Assembly (NCBI GenBank): GCA_037046735.1
Contig: JBAOHC010000019.1
Coordinates: 81,395 to 145,394 of the forward strand
Origin: JADKAV01 sp037046735
GTDB taxonomy: Bacteria; Actinomycetota; Actinomycetes; S36-B12; UBA10799
DNA length: 64,000 bases
Reading direction: 5' to 3'
Shown: positions 56,788-64,000 of the stretch, one piece after another
Layout: the number at the start of each line of letters is the position of its first letter
How positions within the stretch are numbered: the first letter of the stretch is position 1
Program-made: the position numbers and the translations under genes
Notes under the pieces: generated by a model
What the model was told of the DNA's origin: nothing
Databases searched by the model: none
What the model saw: only the letters and a program-made list of their open reading frames with translations

Positions 56788-57813
56788 TCAGACCCAGAAG
56801 TCGAGACCTTCGGCGGTGACGTAACCGCCGAGTTTCGGCAGGTGATTGCGAGCGGCGGCGGCTTGATCGTCGCTGCCGTTCGACTGGAAGTTGTTGTCGC
56901 GTTGCTGGCCGCGGCCACCGTCGCTGCGCGTGTGAACCTGCGCATCGGTGACTTCGAGACCGGCGTCTTGCAGCGTCTGCTTGAGCTCGTCCATGTGGCG
57001 CTGCAGCAGCGCGGTCATGTCCTTGTGCTCGGCGCCGATGGAGAGGCTGAGCTTGTTGCCTTCGGTGACGACCATGTGCAGGTCGAGCTCGCCGAGGTCC
57101 GGCGGTTCGAGCTTCATGCGCATCTCGCCGCCGCCGGGATTCAGCTTCAGCAGGATCTGCTTGAAGACCGAATCGCGCGCTTCGTCGAGCAAACGCGCCG
57201 AGCTGGTCGAGCTCGTGCGGTAACCGGCTGCAACGGCGGCGGCGCGCGTTGGCGTATTGGCGCGCTGCATGGCGCCATCGATGCCACGCCCAGGCCCATC
57301 GCCAGCGGACTTCGCGCCCGTGATGCCCTGCACGCCATTCGGCGCGGCGGCCACCATCGGGCCGTTCGGCGACGGCGTGGCACCGCGCACGACGACCGCG
57401 GCCAGCAACGTCTCGGTGGGGTTGGAAGAAGGGCGGGGAGAGTCGGCTCCTTTGCCTGCAGTTTCCTGCCGCACCGGCTCTCCCCGTCGGGTTGTGTCCG
57501 TTACGTCCGCCGTCGCGGCGACCTGCTCGGCCACGTGCGACGACTCAGTGTCCTGTTCGATGCCGTGGCTCTCGAGGTGCTCGCCCTCTGCCGTAGGCTC
57601 GAGTTCTTCGGGCTCGATCGGCGCGGGCTCTTCAACCTCTGGCGACTCGGCCGTGGCCTTCGGTGCTTGCTCGCCAGGCGCCTGCCGCGGTTCCGCGTCG
57701 ACCGCATCCTGCAGCATGCTGGCAAACGTGTTCTCGCGGCCCGCCGACATCGCGGCCGGTGCCGGCACGCGCATGGGGTCCAATTCGACAGTTCCGCGCA
57801 GATTGGTGAGCAT
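56788..57813 (-). CDS. fliK: Flagellar hook-length control protein FliK
   Basis: A 341-residue protein with a disordered, acidic and Pro/Glu-rich N-terminal half (residues about 40-190) and a conserved C-terminal domain (LKLNPGGGEMRMKLEPPDLGELDLHMVV, then LQRHMDELKQTLQDAGLEV). It measures hook length and switches export specificity. First gene of the minus-strand flagellar cluster. Confidence 0.88.
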   Translation of the reverse strand: MLTNLRGTVELDPMRVPAPAAMSAGRENTFASMLQDAVDAEPRQAPGEQAPKATAESPEVEEPAPIEPEELEPTAEGEHLESHGIEQDTESSHVAEQVAATADVTDTTRRGEPVRQETAGKGADSPRPSSNPTETLLAAVVVRGATPSPNGPMVAAAPNGVQGITGAKSAGDGPGRGIDGAMQRANTPTRAAAVAAGYRTSSTSSARLLDEARDSVFKQILLKLNPGGGEMRMKLEPPDLGELDLHMVVTEGNKLSLSIGAEHKDMTALLQRHMDELKQTLQDAGLEVTDAQVHTRSDGGRGQQRDNNFQSNGSDDQAAAARNHLPKLGGYVTAEGLDFWV

Positions 57814-58129
57814 TGCTTCGCTTGACTCGATTCCTTCCCTGGTCAGGTAGCACCGCGCGTGCCAGGTTGGTCAAACCCGGCCCGACGACGGCAGAACTGC
57901 CCCCGGAAAGCCGGTGCGAAGGCGGATCCGGGCACCTCCCGGCTCGAACGGCGGCGCGCCCGGCATTTCCTGCCGATCCGCCATGCGGCAGAAAGTGCCG
58001 GCACCGGCAGGAGTTGCCGCCGTCGGGATTCCCAGCCGCCGCCGCATCCCACGACACTTTTCCGAAACGAACTCTCAAGTGCGGCACGGACCTGCCGATG
58101 ATCCTTCCGAGTCACCAACGAGAGCGCAC
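57814..58129. other. Divergent promoter region between fliK and flgM-like gene
   Basis: A 316-base GC-rich gap that should carry promoters for both directions. GGCACGGACCTGC (58083-58095) resembles a sigma-54 -24/-12 element but the spacing is one base short. I see no convincing sigma-28 site and no gene. Confidence 0.4.
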
Positions 58130-58438
58130 ATGGACATCCGAAACATCGGTCAGAAGGGCAACGTAGAACGCGGCGGCGACCGTCCCAAGCGGGCGGAAGC
58201 GACGCGCGACTACGTGATCCCAACGGTCCAGCGCGACGAGGCAAAGATCAGCGCGAGCAGTCGCGAGACAGCCGCTGCGATCGATGGTTTGACGCAGCGC
58301 GCGCGCGCCGGTGACGGCGATCGCGCGGCGAAGGTTGCTGCCGCGCGCCAGAAGCTGCTCGGCGGTGAACTCGACACGCCGGCGGTTCATGCTGAGACTG
58401 GCAAGCAACTGCTCGCCGCGAACTTCCTGAGCGTCTGA
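58130..58438 (+). CDS. flgM: FlgM-like anti-sigma-28 factor
   Basis: A 102-residue protein, MDIRNIGQKGNVERG at the start, with a C-terminal helical pattern RAAKVAAARQKLLGGELDTPAVHAETGKQLL that matches the sigma-28-binding part of FlgM (helix, short Gly-x-x-D turn, then K..A..LL). It is divergent from the fliK-to-flgL cluster. FlgM holds FliA until the hook is finished. The call rests on the tail pattern and context. Confidence 0.6.
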   Translation: MDIRNIGQKGNVERGGDRPKRAEATRDYVIPTVQRDEAKISASSRETAAAIDGLTQRARAGDGDRAAKVAAARQKLLGGELDTPAVHAETGKQLLAANFLSV

Positions 58439-58458
58439 GCTCCCGCCGAGAACCGGCT

Positions 58459-59559
58459 CTACTTCCGCGGCGCGGTCGCGGCGAGGATGCGCGAATAGCC
58501 GATGCCGTCCGGGCCGGCGCGCGCCGCGATGCGATCGATGACCTTGCTCTCGCGCAGATCGAGCACGGCGACAAACTCGCCACGACCACACGCGACATAC
58601 GCAAAGTGATCGTCGGGGTCGACGGTGATCCCCATCGGTAGCGGGCTCTGTTCGCTGCCATCGCGGCTGATGCTGATCGCTTGCAGCAGCTTCTTCTCCT
58701 TGGCATCGAAGACGTAGACCTCACCACTCTCGGCGCACGGAATCAGCGCCAGCGCCCCGCCCTTCGCAAAGGTCACGCGATACGGCAAATCCCCGGTCGC
58801 CAGCTCCGTGGTCACTTTCTGCGTGGTCGGATCGACGATACTGATCGTATTGGCCGCGCGATTTGCCACCCAGGCTTCACCCGTCGCGGGATTGACGGCG
58901 AGGCCCTCGGACCCTTTGCCGGTCGGAATGATGACCGGTGGCTCCGCACTCGCCAACGTAAACAGCGCCACATTGCCCTCGCGCACGCTGGTCGCAAACG
59001 CACGCTTGCGATCAGGCGACAGCGACACCATGTGCATCGTCGTCTGCGGGGTTCGCAGTTCGCGTTCGACAACGCCCTTGCTGAGATCGACGACGATGAG
59101 CGCGCGGGTCAGTTCGGAAGTGACGACCAGATGGGTGTCATCGACGAACGCACAGCCGTGCGGACGCAAGAACACACGAGTCTTGATGCGTTCGGCGACC
59201 TCTATCGCCTCATCGTTGAGTTCGATCGTGCGCAGCACCTTGGCGGCCAACACATCGACAACGGTCAGGCTGCGGCCCGGCTCCTCGGCCCCGTAGTTGC
59301 TCACGACGGCCGTCCGCCCATCGGGCGAGATCGCGATTTCGTGAGGGCCTTTGCCGGTCGGCAACACGGCGAGTTCTTTGCGGGTGACCGGGTCGAAGAT
59401 CGACAGCGAATGTTCGGCTTTGTTGCCGACCAGCAGCCGGTCGGTGGCGGCTGGCTGATCTTGGGCCGAGGGGGCGTCCTGGCCGCGGCTGAGGTTGGCC
59501 AGCCCCGCCAGACCCGCCAGGGTGGCCACGAACAGCGAAAATGACCGGTGTTTGAGCAT
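58459..59559 (-). CDS. Secreted YncE-like beta-propeller protein
   Basis: A 366-residue exported protein with a signal peptide (MLKHRSFSLFVATLAGLAGLANLSRG) and about seven YVTN/YncE-type repeats (LLVGNKAEHSLSIFDPVTRKELAVLPTGKGPHEIAISPDGRTAVVSN and similar). Such propellers bind protein or small molecules in the periplasm. ATG 59559 begins the signal peptide; the longer frame is unlikely. The function is unknown and there is no link to the flagellum beyond position. Confidence 0.82.
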   Translation of the reverse strand: MLKHRSFSLFVATLAGLAGLANLSRGQDAPSAQDQPAATDRLLVGNKAEHSLSIFDPVTRKELAVLPTGKGPHEIAISPDGRTAVVSNYGAEEPGRSLTVVDVLAAKVLRTIELNDEAIEVAERIKTRVFLRPHGCAFVDDTHLVVTSELTRALIVVDLSKGVVERELRTPQTTMHMVSLSPDRKRAFATSVREGNVALFTLASAEPPVIIPTGKGSEGLAVNPATGEAWVANRAANTISIVDPTTQKVTTELATGDLPYRVTFAKGGALALIPCAESGEVYVFDAKEKKLLQAISISRDGSEQSPLPMGITVDPDDHFAYVACGRGEFVAVLDLRESKVIDRIAARAGPDGIGYSRILAATAPRK

Positions 59560-59717
59560 CGGCAGCACGCGCCCTGTTACGCACCAGGCGTCTGCGTGTG
59601 AAGAACCGGTACGCAAACCGTGATCGCGCTGCCCGTTCGCCAGCGATTCTTCGCCGGCGGGGGGGTGGGCAGCCCCCGGGAATCGGCTACAACTCTGCCG
59701 CCCCGCTGATTCGAGTC

Positions 59718-61762
59718 GTGTTGAGATCCCTTCCCATCTTCGTCACCCTGGCACTTGGCCTGGGCACAACGTCGCGCCTGCGCGCTCAGGAGAACCTCCC
59801 CGAAGCCGCGGAGAGTTCCCTGGAGCAGCGTATCGACAAGGCCATCGAGGACTACGAGGCCCTGCGCAAGGACAAGAAGAACCAGCCCCAACGCAATCGG
59901 GCCCTATTGTGGCTCGGCGAGATCGACCACGAGCGTGTCTCGCTCTATCTCGAAAAAGAACTCGCCAAAGCCGCGGACACACCTTTTGCCGTCATCGTAC
60001 TGCAAGCGATCGCGAAGGTGCCGCGCGCGCGCCTGCTTGACGATTGCTGGAACGTGATGAAGCGCGAGTCGGCGCCGATGGGCGTTCGCAATGCCGCGGC
60101 GGAAGCAGTCGTCAAGACCGGCGATCGCGGCATCGACAATCTCATCGATCTCGTTCGGGAGCCGGCGAGCAACACTATCACCGAGGCCACTCGCGATGCA
60201 GCGCTTTCGGCGCTCATCAGCAGTGGTGGCGAACGTGCCCATCGTGGCCTCGCCCCCGTCCTGCTTGTCGGCTCGCAAGAGGATCGGCTTGAAGATGCTG
60301 GAGCCGCATGGATGGGATTCGCGGTGTTCCTCCCGTGGTTTGTCGCGCATCAAACTGGTGAGTGATGGCGACGCTGCCGTCGCCGCGATGGCGTGGCGTC
60401 AACTGGCTTCGGAGAACCACGCCAAGGCCGAGGGACCTCGCGATCGACGAGCCCGGAGCGCCTGCCCGAGAACCCTGCGCCGGCGATCGCCGCCGACGTG
60501 ATCCTCGGTCTGTCGATGGTCAAGGAAGCGGACTTCTATCCAGTGGTCCTGCGCCTTGGTTCGAGCACGGCGGCGCCCGTTCGCAACGCGCTGCGCAAGG
60601 CCGCGGACTTTGCCGCGAACGACCCCGCGTTTGTGCAGTTCCTGGCCACAAAAGGCCTCGAAGACAGCAAACCTGCGGTTCGCGATGCGGCGCTGCTGCT
60701 CCTGCGCGCGGCCCCCAAAGAGGCCGTACAACCACTGCTCGCCAAGGTGCGCGCGGCCCTGAAGAACCCCAAGCGCAAGTTGCTCGACCTGGCCATCGGC
60801 CTGCACGACCTGCTCGCCAAGGACCCGAGTTGGCGTGCGGACCTCCAGGCACTCGCGGTCTCACGCGACGCCGAAGTCCGCACCGTGGGCTCTCCCCGCC
60901 TCCTGCTCGAACTCGGCGCCGACAGTGCGCTGGTGCAGGCGCAACAAAGCCTCGGCGACAAGGCCTGGGAACTGCGTTCGATCGCCTATCGTTATCTCAC
61001 CAAATTCCGCGACGTGGCGTCCATCCCCCTGCTCATTGCGCGCATGGAGCGCGAAGAAGGCCGCCTCGCCATGGAATTGGATCAGGCCCTTTTCGCACAC
61101 ACCGGCACGCGTTGCTGGAAGCGCAAGGAATGGGAGTCCTGGTGGGCCGAACACAAGTCCGGCTTCACGCTGCCGCACCCTGACAGCGTGCGCGGCGGCA
61201 CCGGGGCCAGCCGGTGGCGGCGGCACCACCGTGAGCTACTACGACATTCCGCTCGTCAGCTCGCATGTCGCCTTCCTCATCGACCACAGTGGTTCGATGC
61301 CGGGCGCGCGCCCATCGGCACCGACAAGAAATACACCCGACTCCATGCGGCCAAAGAGCAGCTCCTGCGGGTAGTTGGCGCACTACCAAATCACCGCGTG
61401 CAACCTGATCATCTATGACCACGTCGTGCAGCAGGTCTGGGACGTACTGTGTCCCGTCGACGATTCCAATCGCGACGAACTGCTCGCGCGCGTGCAGAAG
61501 ATCACCTTTGGCGGCGGCACCAACATCTTCGACGCGCTCGAAAAGGCGTCTGGACTCGACCGTCGACACGATCTATCTGCTCACTGACGGCGAACCGAGC
61601 GCCGGCCGCATCGTTGCCCCCGACGACATCGTCGACGAAGTGAAGCGTTGGAACCGTTCGCGGCAGATCGTGATCCACTGCATCGGCCTCGGCATCGTCC
61701 ACTTGGGCCCGTCGAAGCAACTGGCGGAGCAGTCCGGCGGTTCGTATCGCTATGTGAAGTAA
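59718..61762 (+). CDS. Secreted HEAT-repeat protein with C-terminal VWA domain (multiple frameshifts)
   Basis: An exported protein of about 680 residues. A signal peptide (LRSLPIFVTLALGLGTTSRLRA) precedes many HEAT-like helical repeats (GVRNAAAEAVVKTGDRGIDNLIDLV; KPAVRDAALLLLRAAPKEAVQPLL). A short linker leads to a von Willebrand A domain with the metal site VAFLIDHSGSM, then FGGGTNIFDALEKA and IYLLTDGEPSAGRI, ending at TAA 61760-61762. Breaks near 60335, 60410, 61210, 61300, 61375 and 61560 need one-base corrections. The HEAT plus VWA layout recurs in planctomycetes. Confidence 0.75.
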
Positions 61763-61782
61763 TGGTCACCGGAGCCGGCGAC

Positions 61783-62241
61783 ATGTCCGACGGGGAAGTC
61801 GCCGATCAGCGCTCTCACATTCCCGGTTTAGGCCGCTTCCTCTTTGCGACTAGCAAGTCGGGTGACTTCCACTATTTCTTCTGTGAATACCCGCGAGGCG
61901 ATGGTGGTGTTGTTGACATCCTCGTCTATCCTGAAGAGGGGCCATTCGACGGCGCCTACTGCCAGCGCGTCCGTGACGCGGTCCAGCACATCGTAGGAAA
62001 CACGGTTGACTTGCTTGCGCCGACCAAGAGCGACATCGCCGAGATGCTGGACGTCCTCGAGATTCCGCCGCCGACAAGCTACGACGAGCTCTTTCGCGCC
62101 ATCAAGTTGAAGTACGTCAAGTTCCTGGCCGACAAACGCATTGAACTCATCTTCGCTGAGTGTCCCGAAACCGGTTGGTTCAACCTGAATGTCTATCTTG
62201 ACGAGTTCTTGCGGGTGGAACGGGTCCAGTTTGATGGGTAG
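61783..62241 (+). CDS. Small acidic protein of unknown function
   Basis: A 152-residue cytosolic-looking protein with GGAG 8 bases before ATG 61783; an in-frame ATG at 61762 overlaps the upstream TAA. It begins SHIPGLGRFLFATSKSGDFHYFFCEYPRGDGG and has alternating beta strands and helices, with DLLAPTKSDIAEMLDVLEIPPPTSYDEL in the middle. It loosely recalls small immunity-type DUF proteins, but I do not recognise it. Confidence 0.6.
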   Translation: MSDGEVADQRSHIPGLGRFLFATSKSGDFHYFFCEYPRGDGGVVDILVYPEEGPFDGAYCQRVRDAVQHIVGNTVDLLAPTKSDIAEMLDVLEIPPPTSYDELFRAIKLKYVKFLADKRIELIFAECPETGWFNLNVYLDEFLRVERVQFDG

Positions 62242-62321
62242 CCATCCAGCGCAGCGAAGGAGTCGGCGAGCGCCCCACGCGGCTCTCGTGGCACAGCATA
62301 CAGGCCATCAAGGACACCAGT

Positions 62322-62650
62322 GATGCCTACTCGCGAACAACTCCTGGCACACTTGTGGAACGAGGTCATCAACCCCAACCTGCGCACGGACGGCCTTCAC
62401 AACATCCTGCGCGAGTGTGCTCGGCATCCCGACGGATTTCTGAGACACTGGAGCGGCTATCAGGAGGATGCTTGACGCTGGTGTCTCGCCGTGGGACCGG
62501 GCTTATTTGCGCGAGCCACTGCCTACGAGGCGGTCTTTGGGGCTCTCTACGCATTGAACGATCCTGGGGTCGACGATGACGATGTCCTGATGCTGCACGA
62601 GAGCCTTCTTGGTGCTGATCCCTCGGGTCTTGAGGGCCGGCCTGGTTCAG
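62322..62650 (+). CDS. Small hypothetical protein broken by two frameshifts
   Basis: Three frames give one coherent protein of about 105 residues: MPTREQLLAHLWNEVINPNLRTDGLHNILRECARHPDG, then DTGAAIRRMLDAGVSP, then LFARATAYEAVFGALYALNDPGVDDDDVLMLHESLLGADPSGLEGRPG. It is acidic and helical. The exact end is unclear. I do not recognise the family. A stop in the first frame would otherwise give only 50 codons. Confidence 0.45.
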
Positions 62651-62830
62651 CCGGAGGCTGCTCCGTAGCTTGCCACAGCAGTCGTGTCGCACGACCAAAG
62701 CAAACGCGAGTGCTGCAGGTCCCTGCAAGTTGGGTTGTGGGGACCAACCGTGGCGGTTCCCCCAGTCCAAGAAAGGCCTGTTACCGATGGCACTTTCGGC
62801 ATAGGGTCAAAGAAGCCGGAAGATCCTCCA

Positions 62831-63200
62831 ATGATGCGAACCCCCCTTTCTCTGATGCTCTGGGCCTCCCTCAGTGGTTCGTGCGTTCTCGCGCCACGAG
62901 AGCAACGGCCGCGGTTGTGGTGATGCGCGCGGGCGGCGCAGCAGTAGCGCGCGACGTTCACTTCACCGAGCTGTACGCCAGCGAGGTCGTTGTGAGCGGA
63001 ATCTGGTCAGTGATTTTCACTGTTGATCCGTCCGACATGATCTGGATCCGCGAACTCGCATCGCATCACGGCGAGGCCGATCGCGTTGGATGGCCGAGTG
63101 GTGTGGACGTTCCATGCGGAGGGTATTTGCGACTTTGCGCGCTACTTCATCAGCCCAGGGTTCAACGACGAGCCGACCGCGCGCCGCACCGCCGAGGCGA
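62831..63200 (+). CDS. Possible lipoprotein fragment, frameshifted
   Basis: MMRTPLSLMLWASLSGSC looks like a lipoprotein signal. In other frames the sequence continues as VARDVHFTELYASEVVVSGIWSVIFTVDP and then VWTFHAEGICDFARYFISPGFNDEPTARRTAEAI, protein-like stretches with sensible composition. At least two shifts are needed. The end and function are unknown. Confidence 0.35.
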
Positions 63201-64000
63201 TCCGGCTCCGGCATGGAACGACCAACCATGGGACTGCGCAGCCCGGCGAAACAGCTCCTGCGAGCGGTGCCGCTCCGTCCGCGGCGGGAGGGCAGACACG
63301 GCCAGGCTGTACGGGATCGTGGTCAGGTTACTCCTCGACCGTCAGTGACCCACAGATTGTCACGGAGCGAGTGGTGGCCTTCGCTCGTGAGTATCTCCAC
63401 CAAGCATTACTCGGGCCGGTGCGGTATCGGGTTTGTCCTTGCCAGTTGTGCGACGACCACCGGAAGCTCGACGAGCATGTGTATCCCGAGGACGGACACC
63501 GCCCCGGACGATGTGCTTGGCCTTTGGTCCCGTAGCCACGTCGTGACCCAGGGGATGCTCCTTGGGTTATCCGTTGTCCTGGGTTGTACGCAGAGGGGGC
63601 CCTCATCAGGGCGCGGGACATTCGGCCCGAGGCCCGGAATGGCCATGCGCCCGCGGCTGACAGCCGTCGGGCCGCCAGCGCAGCGGCCTGTGCAGCCTCG
63701 CAGGTACCCTCGAGTCACTTGCAAAAGGCTGGGGGAGGTTGCCCCCGGAACTCGGTGGTACACAGGGGGATGGCAGCTCCCGGCAGGCTGCTGGACCGCT
63801 GGACCCACGGATTCTGGGGCAGGCTCTTGGAGGCTGTCTCTGGTGCGGGCGGAAGCTAGGCTTCGCTGGGCGTTGTCGGCTGGAATGAGGTAGTCTCGTC
63901 GGCAAACTGACGAGTGTCCCTGCTCCGCAACACCTCACCAGGGTGGTGCCGACCGGCTTGCTGGCGCCACCCGCGTGCCAGCCCTCAAGCTCCACATCGA
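63201..64000. other. No confident gene; one possible lipoprotein start
   Basis: No long coherent frame is visible. At 63555 a short frame opens with MLLGLSVVLGCTQRG, a possible lipoprotein signal with lipobox VLGC, and stays open to 63893 with low-complexity content. Frameshift density in this part of the sequence makes any call unsafe. Confidence 0.3.

Noticed and set aside
58083..58095. Sigma-54 promoter before the flgM-like gene
   Set aside because: GGCACGGACCTGC has the right composition, but the GG-GC spacing is one base short.

Overview
The window joins two unrelated bacterial genomes. Bases 1 to about 46,215 are high-GC DNA with a typical Actinomycetia gene order: tig-clpP1-clpP2-clpX, valS, folC-DUF4233-ndk, mreBCD-mrdA-rodA, a TIGR03960/TIGR03936 pair, metK and priA. 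Many genes start with GTG, stop and start codons often overlap (ATGA, GTGA, TGATG), and many TANNNT -10 hexamers lie 6-8 nt before the start codon, as in leaderless transcription. Bases from about 46,215 to 64,000 carry a flagellar rod/hook/ring cluster on the minus strand (fliK-flgD-flgE-flgF-flgG-flgA-flgH-flgI-flgJ-flgN-flgK-flgL), a divergent flgM-like gene, a YncE-like propeller protein and a HEAT-repeat/VWA protein. That set suggests a Planctomycetota-like bacterium, inferred from gene style only. priA loses its 3' end and flgL its 3' end at the same point, which is a HindIII sequence (AAGCTT, 46213-46218) and the only one I noticed in the window. The simplest reading is an artificial join, such as a chimeric large-insert clone.

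Actinobacterial half. 1-4423: the end of feoB with a FeoC-like gene, then a minus-strand sulfane-sulfur operon (33-aa Cys-rich protein, rhodanese, metallo-beta-lactamase/rhodanese fusion, rhodanese, TauE/SafE permease). An AhpD-like gene diverges from it, and two CsoR/CstR-type operator candidates lie between. 4497-20573: mixed housekeeping and metabolism (SSB, EttA, thioesterase, diguanylate cyclase, SDR/DUF2867, truncated haemoglobin, MscS, LapA-like, amidase, MalQ, PepN, RpiA, ACBP, methyltransferase, ankyrin lipoprotein). 20764-20969: tRNA-Gly (minus) with a terminator and tRNA-Pro (plus). 21049-25519: trigger factor and Clp protease/unfoldase, coupling folding to degradation. 25513-29655: a secreted protein, a tocopherol-cyclase-like protein, and a MarR regulator with a palindromic operator facing an F420/NADP reductase and LtrA. 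29675-46215: valS, folate polyglutamylation, Ndk, the elongasome operon, radical SAM enzymes, metK and priA.

Flagellar half. Genes follow assembly order: hook-length control (FliK), hook cap (FlgD), hook (FlgE), rod (FlgF, FlgG), P- and L-rings with their chaperone (FlgA, FlgH, FlgI), rod-binding protein (FlgJ), and the export chaperone and junction proteins (FlgN, FlgK, FlgL). A FlgM-like anti-sigma-28 factor diverges upstream. The last 4 kb hold secreted or unknown proteins that are badly broken by frameshifts.

Single-base frameshifts interrupt many conserved genes in both halves, several of them at G runs. I treat these as probable sequencing errors rather than pseudogenes.
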